Positions 16,451 to 25,244 of a stretch of DNA of 64,000 bases are shown here, one piece after another. The notes beneath the pieces are model-generated. The model made no database searches. It saw only the letters and a program-made list of their open reading frames with translations, and was not told where the DNA came from. The stretch's first letter is position 1. Every line of letters begins with the position of its first letter. The DNA lies in NCBI GenBank assembly GCA_016711825.1, contig JADJSG010000006.1, positions 806,001 through 870,000 of the forward strand, written 5' to 3'. The position numbers were made by a program, and so were the translations under genes. The DNA comes from Bacteroidota bacterium (GTDB lineage: Bacteria; Bacteroidota; Bacteroidia; Chitinophagales; Chitinophagaceae).

Positions 16451-18364
16451 ATGGCATATAAAAATCTCCAGGCATTTATAGAAGTACTCGAAAAGCATCA
16501 TGAATTGATTCGCATCAAAGAATATGTAAATCCACATCTTGAAATCACCGAAGTGGTAGACCGCATTTCAAAATCATCGAATAATAAAGCCTTGCTCTTT
16601 GAAAATACAGGCACCGATTTTCCTATCCTCATCAATAGCATGGGAAGTGAAAAAAGAATGTGTTTGGCTTTGGGTGTGGCACATCTCGATGACATCATGA
16701 AAGAGATAGAATCGCTTTTTAAAATGTTGACAAAACCCAAAGAAAACATTTTAGATAAACTGTCAATGTTGCCCAAGTTGTCGCAATTTGCAAGTTGGAT
16801 GCCTAAGGTGGTGAGTGGCAAGGGTGCCTGTCAGGAAGTGATTATGATGAACCCCGATTTACATAAACTCCCAGTGATGTTTTGTTGGCCATTTGATGGG
16901 GGTAAATTTATCACTTTGCCCGTCATTCATACCAAAGACCCGCATAATGGCATTCGCAATGTAGGGATGTATAGAATGCAGATTTACGATGAAAAAACTA
17001 CAGGTATGCATTGGCATAAACATAAAGTAAGTGCCAAACATTTTAATGAATATAAAAAATTGGGTAAACGTATGCCCGTTGCTGTTGCACTGGGGGGCGA
17101 TCCTGTATATACTTATGCTGCTACAGCGCCTCTACCCGAAAATGTAGATGAATATATGTTAGCGGGTTTTTTAAGAAAGAAAAAAGTGACCTTGGTACGT
17201 TGTATTACCCAACCCGAAATTGAAGTGCCCGAAGATGCAGATTTTATTATAGAAGGTTATATCGATCCTACAGAAGACTTACGTATTGAAGGCCCTTTTG
17301 GCGATCATACAGGGTTTTATTCATTGCCTGATTTGTATCCTATCTTTCATGTTACCTGTATTACCCATCGTACACATGCAGTATACCCAAGTACCATTGT
17401 GGGTATACCGCCACAGGAAGATGCATGGATAGGAAAAGCAACAGAGCGAATTTTTCTTGCCCCCATCAAAATGACGATGGTTCCCGAAATACTGGATATG
17501 AATATGCCTGTAGAAGGGGTGTTTCATAATTTGGTGTTGACCAAAATCGAAAAATCATTTGCAGGACAAGCCCAAAAAGTGATGAATGCCATGTGGGGCG
17601 CAGGGCAAATGATGTTTAATAAAATATTGGTTATCACCGACGAATCAGCCGATTTAAACCAGTATGAAGCGGTTGCCAAACATGTATTTAAGCATTTAAA
17701 TGCAGCCACTGATATTTATTTTAGTCAAGGCCCTATGGATGTACTTGATCATAGCTGTACCAAAATGGGATTTGGCGGCAAAATGTGTATTGATGGCACC
17801 ATCAAACATGAAGAAGAAATTTCAGAAGAAACGTATCAGGAAGAAATGCATGTTTCGGTTGCGGCTATCCAGTCAAAGTATCCAGAGGTGAAGGGTATCA
17901 ACACCGCTTTGTTAGCAAAAGACATCGCGTGTGTGATCATCAGTGTGCAAAAACAACAAACACATCATGTGCAAAAGCTTACAGAAGCTTTGCATGCTGA
18001 TCAACTGATGAAGGGAATTAAAATGGTACTGATTGTAGATGCAAGTTCAGATGTAAATGATATATCAAGTTGTTTGTGGCGTGTTTGCAACAATTTTGAC
18101 CCCAAGCGTGATGCCAAAGTATTGAAGACCTTTAACCAAACGCATCAATCATTTGCTACAATTTATATCGATGGCACCCGAAAAACAAAACAACATGATT
18201 TGTTTCAACGCGATTGGCCCAATGCCATTGTTTCTGATAAAGCGACTATACTTGCTATCGATAAAAAATGGGCAAGCTTAGGATTAGGCACACTGATTGA
18301 TTCTCCCTCCTTGAAATATCAGGATACCGTTATTGGTGAAAGTGCAGAAGTGAGAGAATCTTAA
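16451..18364 (+). CDS. UbiD-family prenylated-FMN decarboxylase
   Basis: About 637 residues from the ATG at 16451 (MAYKNLQAFIEVLEKH), the start that matches the family; the frame is open from 16325 but the extra 42 residues look non-coding. UbiD features include LFENTGTDFPILINSMGSEK, the ATERIFLAPIKM region, NAMWGAGQMMFNKILVITDE and the acidic GPFGDHTGFYS segment expected near the prFMN site. The family decarboxylates aromatic or alpha,beta-unsaturated acids; in Bacteroidota it usually serves menaquinone-type quinone synthesis, although the substrate here is inference. It overlaps the convergent TPR gene by 4 bases. Confidence 0.87.
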   Translation: MAYKNLQAFIEVLEKHHELIRIKEYVNPHLEITEVVDRISKSSNNKALLFENTGTDFPILINSMGSEKRMCLALGVAHLDDIMKEIESLFKMLTKPKENILDKLSMLPKLSQFASWMPKVVSGKGACQEVIMMNPDLHKLPVMFCWPFDGGKFITLPVIHTKDPHNGIRNVGMYRMQIYDEKTTGMHWHKHKVSAKHFNEYKKLGKRMPVAVALGGDPVYTYAATAPLPENVDEYMLAGFLRKKKVTLVRCITQPEIEVPEDADFIIEGYIDPTEDLRIEGPFGDHTGFYSLPDLYPIFHVTCITHRTHAVYPSTIVGIPPQEDAWIGKATERIFLAPIKMTMVPEILDMNMPVEGVFHNLVLTKIEKSFAGQAQKVMNAMWGAGQMMFNKILVITDESADLNQYEAVAKHVFKHLNAATDIYFSQGPMDVLDHSCTKMGFGGKMCIDGTIKHEEEISEETYQEEMHVSVAAIQSKYPEVKGINTALLAKDIACVIISVQKQQTHHVQKLTEALHADQLMKGIKMVLIVDASSDVNDISSCLWRVCNNFDPKRDAKVLKTFNQTHQSFATIYIDGTRKTKQHDLFQRDWPNAIVSDKATILAIDKKWASLGLGTLIDSPSLKYQDTVIGESAEVRES

Positions 18365-20454
18365 CTTCTTTCTGCAATTCTTCTGGCTTTGGTTTCTACC
18401 AACAATGCTTTGTAGTAATCAGCTTTTTGGATATTGCCAATTGCGCGATAAGTGATTTCTAAAAAGTTAAGCGAAGTAATATCCAAGTCATCAGACAGAT
18501 GAGCTTTTTCGAACCAATAAATGGCACTATCAGGACGTTGGGTAGCCCCATAAATGCAACCGATATTGTTCATAAAATCAGGTTCGGTAGTGTCTCTGCT
18601 ATGGGCCAGCAAAAAGTATGGTTGAGCTTCAAGCAACCTGTTTTTACCTAAATAGTAATAATAATTAGCGCTATCAGGTCTTCCTGCTTGCATATAAGCG
18701 TTTCCTTTATTGGTAAACTGGTCAGAAGTATTGTAATAAATAGTGCCCAGGTTATTGATAAAGATGGCATTGGTACTATCTTCTGAAAATGCTTTTAAAT
18801 AATATTTTTGTGCACTGTCATAATTGCCAATATTGAAATATGCTTTCCCCAATTGGTTATACCCATCACTTGGTAAGGCTGGGTATATACTCATCGACTT
18901 GGTAAGTTTGGCAATGGCATCATACGATGCTTGTCGTTTTTGTTCAGGTGTTTTGTCTTCAGCATATTCATTGCTTGACAAGTGATTACCTAAATAAAAT
19001 AATAAGTGCGTTGAGTTAGGATAATATTCGATATCGCGTGAAAACAAGGCAAAATCGGTTTTCCAATCGGCGTTTCTTGCATAGGTTTTATAACTGTACA
19101 ATGCTGATACAATCAATACCAACGCAAACAATATCGGTGAAGTAGAAAATGCTTTGGCAAAAGCTCCATCTCCCTGTTCTTTGTTTTTATATAAATAAGT
19201 AGAAAGAAAATAAACAACAGCAATACATAAACCCAGTGAAGGAACAAAAAACAAACGTTCACCAAAGGAAGTACCTATAAGAAAAAAGACATTACTTGCA
19301 ATGGAAACGGTTACAAAAAACCAAAGCAATCCAAAGGCTGTTATACTCTTTTCTTTTTTGCCAGAAAAAGATTGTATTAAATTCCAAACGCCATACACAA
19401 AAAGGGCCGAAAAGATAAGAAGTGATAATAAAAAGGTGGGTTCACCTAAGCTTTTTACCGGTTCTAACGATGAGTATGAATAATCGCAAGAGAGGGGATG
19501 AGGAATAAAAAATGTTTTTAAATACAAGCCTAATGTGTTGATAGCAGAGGCAACGCGTATGGGTATATTGTCATTGCTTAATACTAAATAATTGTCGAGG
19601 GCACTTAATTTTGATGAAGGGGGATAACCACTAAGCGACAGATGTCTACAAAACAAAAAGAAGGCTGAGCAAACAGCAAATATCGATGAGATGAGGATGT
19701 TTTTTTTGAGATCGGTTTCGGTGAAATAATAAATGAAAAGCGGAACCATAAACATCATTAACACGGTAGATTCTTTTGAAAATGAACCCATTAAATAACC
19801 TAACACACCAAGGATGAGATAACTCATTTTATGCTGTTGGAGGTAAAGTTGCACACACCTGAGTGCGATTACACTACCCAGTAAACTCAATACTTCATCA
19901 CCACTTTTGATATTGGCAACTACTTCGGTATGTATAGGATGTACAATAAAAAGCAATGAAATTAAAAAAGGGATTACCCACTTTTTTTTCATGATGTCGT
20001 AAAAAATAAAAAAGATAAAGATGCCTGTTAACCCATACAGAAGCACGTTGACAATATGAAATTTATGAGGATCTCCACCAAACACATTCCATTCGATATT
20101 AAATAAAAATTTGGTAAACGGACGATACAAAGAGTTTTCTAAGTCTGAAAAATCACCTTTACGTAAAGGGGTTGAAAAAATGGTTTTGGTATTTGCCCAA
20201 CTAACAGGGGCTTTGGTAATTTTATTGTTTTTAATAATACCATGATCATCTAATACAAAATTATTTTTAAAGGTATTGCTATTGATTGCAAAAGCGACGA
20301 TAAACAACACCAGGGCATACACCCAAGGGGTATATTTGGAACTTGCCATAGTTGAGGATGCTTTGGGCACTTGCATTGCAGGTGTTGGCTTTGCTTTGGG
20401 GGCTATTGGAGCTTGTGCTTGTGCTTGATTTTTTTGTTGATTTTTTTTACCCAT
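18361..20454 (-). CDS. TMTC-like membrane protein with C-terminal TPR repeats
   Basis: 697 residues. A Gln/Ala/Pro/Lys-rich cytoplasmic head (1-45) is followed by about ten membrane helices between residues 46 and 490. The first periplasmic loop holds FVLDDHGIIKNN, the double-Asp motif seen in TMTC/PMT-type mannosyltransferases, then SLYRPFTKFLFNIEW. From about residue 540 there are at least three TPR units (GYNQLGKAYFNIGNYDSAQKYY and similar). It may be a protein O-mannosyltransferase or a related transferase; the acceptor is unknown. The gene starts 4 bases after a small lipoprotein gene and overlaps the ubiD stop by 4 bases. Confidence 0.7.
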   Translation of the reverse strand: MGKKNQQKNQAQAQAPIAPKAKPTPAMQVPKASSTMASSKYTPWVYALVLFIVAFAINSNTFKNNFVLDDHGIIKNNKITKAPVSWANTKTIFSTPLRKGDFSDLENSLYRPFTKFLFNIEWNVFGGDPHKFHIVNVLLYGLTGIFIFFIFYDIMKKKWVIPFLISLLFIVHPIHTEVVANIKSGDEVLSLLGSVIALRCVQLYLQQHKMSYLILGVLGYLMGSFSKESTVLMMFMVPLFIYYFTETDLKKNILISSIFAVCSAFFLFCRHLSLSGYPPSSKLSALDNYLVLSNDNIPIRVASAINTLGLYLKTFFIPHPLSCDYSYSSLEPVKSLGEPTFLLSLLIFSALFVYGVWNLIQSFSGKKEKSITAFGLLWFFVTVSIASNVFFLIGTSFGERLFFVPSLGLCIAVVYFLSTYLYKNKEQGDGAFAKAFSTSPILFALVLIVSALYSYKTYARNADWKTDFALFSRDIEYYPNSTHLLFYLGNHLSSNEYAEDKTPEQKRQASYDAIAKLTKSMSIYPALPSDGYNQLGKAYFNIGNYDSAQKYYLKAFSEDSTNAIFINNLGTIYYNTSDQFTNKGNAYMQAGRPDSANYYYYLGKNRLLEAQPYFLLAHSRDTTEPDFMNNIGCIYGATQRPDSAIYWFEKAHLSDDLDITSLNFLEITYRAIGNIQKADYYKALLVETKARRIAERS

Positions 20455-20458
20455 ATCA

Positions 20459-20704
20459 TTATTTGTTTTCTAACAGTCTAGGAGCGGCATCTCGATTTTT
20501 ATTTTCAACAGGCCCTTTGCTCTTCTCCTGCACTGGCGGTTTATTATTTTCTTTTTCTTTGGCCAATTGAGCCTCTTTCTTTTCTTTTTTTCTTGCCTCT
20601 TTTGTGCTTCCCTCTTGATGCTTCTTTGTACTTGCGCAAGATGAAAAGCCAATGATGGCCAAGCAACCCATCCATATAATCACATACTTCTTCATTGTAT
20701 TCAT
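20459..20704 (-). CDS. Small Lys/Glu-rich lipoprotein
   Basis: 81 residues. The N-terminus MNTMKKYVIIWMGCLAIIGF is a lipoprotein signal peptide followed by SSC, so Cys23 is the likely lipidated residue. The mature part is short, highly charged and rich in Lys, Glu, Ala and Pro (for example KEARKKEKKEAQLAKEKEN), with no recognised domain. It may be a flexible linker anchored to a membrane. It ends 4 bases before the TMTC-like gene and probably shares its transcript. Low complexity makes homology hard to judge. Confidence 0.6.
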   Translation of the reverse strand: MNTMKKYVIIWMGCLAIIGFSSCASTKKHQEGSTKEARKKEKKEAQLAKEKENNKPPVQEKSKGPVENKNRDAAPRLLENK

Positions 20705-20741
20705 ATAATTTTTACAAATATAATACGTTTGTTGAATTCAG

Positions 20742-21875
20742 TTATATCCCTCTTTCCATTTCACGAAGCCATCTTTCGGGTATTTCATTGTTACACGCGG
20801 TGATATAATCTTGGTAAGAACATGGGATAAGGATATTATTTTGCAATTGCATCCACCAACGATTTGTTTTTTTGCTTTTGTAAAAAATGGTATCGTTATC
20901 GGTAAATGTAATATGATAGGCCAGAAACTGATTTTTATCGTTGATAGGGGCTTCCTCTTTTTGCACATATAACCCATCGATATAATACCAAATCATTTGT
21001 GATATGAGTTTTGCGGTGATATTATGGGTATCGTTTTCGGGTATATAACCATAAATGCCAAACGAAGTCATTTTTTCACTCATACCAGCAAAGCGGGTGA
21101 TTTTACATATTTCATCTCCAAAAAAACCATTGGGGGAAGCATGTTTATTAGCGGGGGCATCACTGTATTTCACACAGTTGATGTCCACACTCCCGATATG
21201 TGAACTACGTAACATTGGCTCAAGTTGTTCGATATCTTCACGGGCCTTCCCTAATCGTATACAGTCAAATTTAAGTTTGTCAAACGTTTCAATCACATGT
21301 GGGTTTACATAATAACTCTGAAAGCCAATGAGGTTAAAATTTCTGATAAAATTGGGTGATGAGGTCAATGCGTCTAACAAGTAATTGTCATAGCACATCC
21401 CTGGTGTATCGTTTAAATCGGCCAGCATATCGATGATGGTAAAATCAATCACTTCTTCGCGGGTTTTAAACACTTCATATTGTTGAAGGGTCAGGTCGTG
21501 AGAGCCTCCGATTAATAAAACCTTTTTATTCATCATATGAAGCTCTGTGAGTAAGGTTTTTAAGGCTGCTCGTGTATCATTGATGCTAGAGCCTTCTATG
21601 ATATTGCCCATATCACCAATTTTTAAATCTTGGTGCCAAAAGTGCATTTTGTATAGTTCGTCCCTTATGATATCGGGGCCATTTGAGTAGCTGCTTGAGC
21701 GCAATTGACCTCTCATTTCGCCACAACCGATGATAATCAAATCAAGAGACTCAATGTCTGCGTTATCTTCTGTAATAAAGTTCACCTGACTGCCTAGTTG
21801 TGTAGGCAGGTATTCGTGAAAATCAATATCGTTATGTCGAAGTGGAGAGGTATAATTTAATAATTCTGCAATCAT
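20742..21875 (-). CDS. Arginase/formimidoylglutamase-fold protein, metal site incomplete
   Basis: 377 residues with the ureohydrolase fold: an N-terminal GCGEMRGQLR region, KKVLLIGGSHDLTLQQYE (GGDHS-like, His126 kept), FTIIDMLADLND at 143-156 in place of the DAHxD motif, and IGSVDINCVKYSDAP at 228-241 in place of SxDxDxxDP. Against the family consensus, the His of DAHxD is Leu151 and the second Asp of SxDxD is Asn233, so two of six manganese ligands are missing. Catalysis like arginase is doubtful. Similar divergent members are known in Bacteroidota, and a binding or altered-activity role is possible. It is a single gene upstream of a gene-poor region. Confidence 0.75.
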   Translation of the reverse strand: MIAELLNYTSPLRHNDIDFHEYLPTQLGSQVNFITEDNADIESLDLIIIGCGEMRGQLRSSSYSNGPDIIRDELYKMHFWHQDLKIGDMGNIIEGSSINDTRAALKTLLTELHMMNKKVLLIGGSHDLTLQQYEVFKTREEVIDFTIIDMLADLNDTPGMCYDNYLLDALTSSPNFIRNFNLIGFQSYYVNPHVIETFDKLKFDCIRLGKAREDIEQLEPMLRSSHIGSVDINCVKYSDAPANKHASPNGFFGDEICKITRFAGMSEKMTSFGIYGYIPENDTHNITAKLISQMIWYYIDGLYVQKEEAPINDKNQFLAYHITFTDNDTIFYKSKKTNRWWMQLQNNILIPCSYQDYITACNNEIPERWLREMERGI

Positions 21876-22000
21876 GTCTATGTTTTGTTGAGGGCTTAAA
21901 AGTACAAATCAAATCCTTAATTCTGTATCAATGATTAAATTAATACCAACGATTATTGAATATATTGGGGAATATAAATTTATTCTTTGAATGTCCGCGC

Positions 22001-22161
22001 CACTCTTCGAAGGCACAACCCGTTTGCACGGCAAGTTTATAGGTTGAAAACATTGAAAAAATCTGTGAGAACACACCTTTTCATTGATAACTGCCACTCT
22101 TCGAAGGCTGCGCCTTCGTAAGTCTTATGTTCCCTGTTTGCCACAGGCAAGTTTATAGGTT
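22001..22161. repeat. Two imperfect copies of an inverted relative of the 111-bp array
   Basis: CACTCTTCGAAGGC occurs at 22001-22014 and 22095-22108, and GCAAGTTTATAGGTT at 22031-22045 and 22147-22161. The second copy continues with the palindrome-bearing segment at 22097-22131, which is the reverse complement of the core of the tandem array at 22301 onward (about 33 of 36 bases alike). The two blocks therefore face each other and could pair in a transcript or mark two ends of a small element. Confidence 0.6.
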
Positions 22162-22300
22162 TCACCTACTTATAATATTAATACATTGATACAAAAACAA
22201 ATACAACTGTATGAACACACCTATTTATAATTTTTCCCTTACCAATTCCTTTGTATACATTTAATACATCCAAATCTTGAAATATTTTTCGTTAAAAACT

Positions 22301-22596
22301 AAAGGATGTTTAAATAAAAATAGCCACAGGCTATCAAGAACATAATGCTTACGAAGGCGCAGCCTTCGAAGAGCTCGTCAAAATCTGAAAATATTCTTTT
22401 CATTGATCACTAAAGGAAGTTTAAATAAAAATAGCCACAGGCTATCAAGAACATAATGCTTACGAAGGCGCAGCCTTCGAAGAGCTCGTCAAAATCTGAA
22501 AATATTCTTTTCGTTGATCACTAAAGGAAGTTTAAATAAAAATAGCCACAGGCTATCAAGAACATAATGCTTACGAAGGCGCAGCCTTCGAAGAGT
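22301..22596. repeat. Tandem array, about 2.7 copies with a 111-bp period
   Basis: The unit starts AAAGGA(A/T)GTTTAAATAAA at 22301, 22412 and 22523, exactly 111 bases apart. Copies differ at only a few positions (for example GGATG against GGAAG, and TTTTCATTG against TTTTCGTTG). Each has a 17-base hairpin core CGAAGGCGCAGCCTTCG (7-bp stem, 3-base loop) and a second short inverted repeat AGCCACAGGCT. A decayed fourth copy is suggested just before, at about 22271-22300. No open frame covers the array. Confidence 0.8.
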
Positions 22597-22693
22597 GTGA
22601 GTGTGTAATAACGAAAGGGCAATTATTTAAAAAATGTTTCAACATGTAATTTGCCATTTACTCAAAAGATACTACCATTTACTCATTGTTAGC

Positions 22694-22722
22694 TTGAACG
22701 CATTGAAGTGAGGCTATATTTG
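22694..22722 (+). promoter_or_regulatory. Promoter for a possible small RNA (TTG, 18 bases, TATATTTG)
   Basis: TTG at 22694-22696 and TATATTTG at 22715-22722 have an 18-base spacer, close to the Bacteroidota -33/-7 pattern. No start codon with a useful frame follows, but a terminator lies about 105 bases downstream. Confidence 0.45.
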
Positions 22723-22726
22723 TAGT

Positions 22727-22858
22727 CTGATTCAAATCAACTCTGTAAAAATAGCCAACTCAACCTGTGAACTTTTTTTACAAATCAATGAAAATTTAGT
22801 AGTGTTTTTTTTCATTATCCAAACAAACCATATTCTTCACAGAATGTGGTTTTTTTTT
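22727..22858 (+). ncRNA. Candidate small RNA, about 130 nt
   Basis: The interval lies between the promoter-like sequence at 22694-22722 and the terminator at 22826-22858. It has no open frame of note and contains two T-runs. I do not recognise it as 6S, tmRNA, RNase P, SRP or a known riboswitch. The 5' end is inferred from the box position only. Confidence 0.3.
22826..22858 (+). terminator. Rho-independent terminator
   Basis: AACCATATTCT (22826-22836) pairs with AGAATGTGGTT (22841-22851) around the loop TCAC, with one G-T wobble, and is followed by a run of eight T. No coding region ends just upstream, which is why a small RNA is proposed. Confidence 0.7.
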
Positions 22859-23265
22859 GCCTATTAAAAAGAAATATGGGGCGGCATCTACAATTGGTAT
22901 CTAAAATGTTCATAGTAATACCAAATGTATTAAATAAGAAGGCTTGAAAAGTTCCGTATAATGCCCTCACACATAACCTTTAAGCTCATAACAAATGACG
23001 ATCTTTAAGGTGTTGTTGGTATAACAGATTAAAGTCTGCCCATAAACGTTTATAAACCTTGTTCAATAGCCTTTTATAATCACTAAGTATTGAAAATAGG
23101 ATTGTAATAGCCACTTCTCTTGTAAGCCAGCGATCATTTGATAATTGAAAATGTTTCAAGGTATTATTGCAAACAATAACGTAATGCCAATGATCATTTA
23201 TCAAATATCTTAGGGATTCATGCAGGGTTTGTCAAATTCCTCATGTTAATTCCATAATTAAAAAT
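22859..23265. other. Gene-poor stretch, no supported gene
   Basis: This stretch holds a TTGGTAT/ATACCAA inverted pair (about 22893-22926) and a minus-strand frame of 72 codons at 22986-23204. That frame has no recognisable domain, no convincing promoter and atypical composition, so I do not call it a gene. Decayed mobile DNA is possible. Confidence 0.4.
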
Positions 23266-23273
23266 TATCTTTG
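23266..23273 (+). promoter_or_regulatory. Candidate -7 box TATCTTTG for the ABC-F gene
   Basis: TATCTTTG matches TAnnTTTG and lies 38 bases before the ATG at 23312, leaving a plausible leader. No TTG at the standard spacing is seen. Confidence 0.4.
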
Positions 23274-23311
23274 CGCCCTTTTTAAAAACTGTAAAGCAAA
23301 CACATCCAAAC

Positions 23312-24936
23312 ATGTTATCTACACAAAACATTTCCCTTTCGTATGGTAAAAGAGTCTTATTTGACGAAGTCAGTATTAATTTTACCAAAGGCAACTGCTA
23401 TGGTATTATTGGTGCCAATGGTGCTGGTAAAAGTACTTTTTTAAAAATACTGAGCGGTGAAATTGAGCCTAATAAAGGTATTGTCAGTCTTTCTCCGAAT
23501 GAAAGATTAAGTATGTTGAAACAAAATCAACATGAGTATAATGAATTTACGGTATTGAATACAGTACTCATCGGGAATAAAAAAATGTGGGATATACAAC
23601 AACAAAAGATGCGTTGTATATGAAAGAAGATTTTACCGAAGCTGATGGTATCAAAGCAGGCGAATTAGAAGCAGAATTTGGAGAAATGGGTGGCTATACC
23701 TCTGAAAGTGATGCTGCACAATTGCTTGCCAACCTGGGGATTAAAGAAGATGCCCATCATAAATTAATGAAAGATGTGACAGGTACCCAAAAAGTGCGTG
23801 TTTTACTTGCACAAGCACTCTTTGGCAATCCAGATGTTTTGTTGCTTGATGAGCCTACCAACGATTTGGATATTGAAACCATCCGTTGGCTCGAAAATTT
23901 TCTGGCCGATTACGAAAACACCGCCATCGTTGTAAGTCACGATAGGCACTTTCTTGATACCGTATGTACCCATGTTGCCGATGTTGACAAAAGCAAAATC
24001 ACGATTTACACAGGTAACTATTCATTTTGGTATGAAAGTAGTCAATTGGCTTCGCGTCAACAGGGAGATAAGAACAAGAAAATGGAAGAAAAACGCAAAG
24101 ATTTACTTGATTTTATTGCCCGCTTTAGTGCAAACGCCAGTAAAAGTAAACAAGCCACTTCGCGTAAAAAGGCCCTTGAAAAATTGGTTATCGAAGATAT
24201 CAAACCAAGTAATAGACGTTACCCAGGTATTATATTTAAACCTGAAAGATCAGTGGGTAATGACATTTTAAAAACAGAAAAATTAGCAGCTCATCTGGAA
24301 GGGGTGACTTTATTTGATGATGTAAGTTTTGAAATTGGTAAAAATGATAAGGTACTCATTGTCAGCAAAAATCAGTTGGCAATTACTACTTTTTTCAATA
24401 TCATCAATGGGGAAGCAAAAGCCACAAGTGGCACTTATGAATGGGGAACCACCATCACCAAAGCTTATTTACCCAACAACAATCAGGAATATTTTGAAAG
24501 CAACTACAATTTAATGGATTGGCTTCGTCAGTTTGTTCCACCACATATTACCGATGCGGATGAAGATTTTCTTAGGGGATTTTTTGGTAAAATGTTGTTT
24601 GCTGGTGATGAATTGAGTAAGAAAACCAAAGTACTGAGTGGAGGCGAAAAAGTACGTTGTATGCTGAGTCGTATGATGTTGCAAAATCCCAATGTGATTA
24701 TATTGGATGAGCCAACCAATCACCTCGACTTAGAAAGCATTACCGCTTTTAACAATGGGGTTATCGATTTTCCTGGCGTTGTATTAATGGCAACACATGA
24801 TCAGGCTTTTGCCGATTCGGTATGTAACCGTATCATTGAACTTACCCCTAAAGGGGTCATCGATCGTCTTTGCAACTATGAGGAATACCTCGAAAACGAT
24901 CGGGTAAAAGAGTTACGAGCTGAAATGTATAGCTAA
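23312..24936 (+). CDS. ABC-F family ATPase (frame interrupted by one indel)
   Basis: Two frames join at 23603-23610 into a protein of about 541 residues, the normal ABC-F size. The first ends ...WDIQQQKMRCI; the second carries ...KDALYMKEDFTEADG. Adding one A to the AAAA run at 23604-23607 gives WDIQQQKDALYMK and restores a continuous family match. NBD1 has GANGAGKST and LLDEPTNDLDIE; a charged linker (ARFSANASKSKQATSRKK) follows; NBD2 has LSGGEKVRCMLSR and ILDEPTNHLDLES. The NBD2 Walker A position reads VSKNQLAITTF and lacks the Gly and Lys residues. ABC-F proteins act on the ribosome to rescue or regulate translation. There are no membrane helices. Confidence 0.85.
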
Positions 24937-25092
24937 TACATTGATGTTCATTGTACGAGGATATATTTAGTTTGATTTAAAATGGGCAGTAGGCCTTTCG
25001 ATTTTGAATAACAACCTTCATTTAAGAAGTTGTTCGTATATATTATTTAAATGAAGAAATCTTCAATAGGTGTTTATGTGCATTTCAAACAC

Positions 25093-25100
25093 TACATTTG
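25093..25100 (+). promoter_or_regulatory. Candidate -7 box TACATTTG for the 39-aa ORF
   Basis: TACATTTG fits TAnnTTTG and lies 18 bases upstream of the ATG at 25119, which supports the short frame being expressed. Confidence 0.4.
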
Positions 25101-25118
25101 GGTAAAATAAATGAAAGG

Positions 25119-25238
25119 ATGAATCAATTTTGGAGAACAATCATCGCGGGTTTTGGGGCAAAAAAATTGGGTGGTGGCTGTATAAGCACTATCCTCATTT
25201 TTATTGTTTTGTATTTTTTATTGGGTAAATGCAATTAG
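25119..25238 (+). CDS. Small single-helix membrane protein, 39 aa
   Basis: A short frame (MNQFWRTIIAGFGAKKLGG to LLGKCN) with a basic, Gly-rich head GAKKLGGGC and one hydrophobic helix (ISTILIFIVLYFLLG, about residues 22-36). Short proteins with a GAxKLGGGCxGTIIxF pattern are, to my recollection, frequent in Bacteroidota, which together with the promoter box favours a real gene. An AAAGG stretch immediately precedes the ATG. It converges on paaD, the two stops being 6 bases apart. Function is unknown. Confidence 0.6.
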   Translation: MNQFWRTIIAGFGAKKLGGGCISTILIFIVLYFLLGKCN

Positions 25239-25244
25239 CCTTTA

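Noticed and set aside
22301..22596. CRISPR array
   Set aside because: The repeat unit is 111 bp with no distinct spacers; copies are nearly identical over their whole length and no cas gene is present.
22986..23204. 72-codon frame on the minus strand that could be a transposase remnant
   Set aside because: No catalytic motif, no terminal repeats around it and no promoter; it does not align by eye with any transposase I know.
23603..23610. Programmed -1 frameshift in the ABC-F gene
   Set aside because: The site CAACAAAAGATG does not fit the X XXY YYZ slippery heptamer in the zero frame, the required slip is weak for one tRNA, and eight other homopolymer indels nearby point to sequence error.
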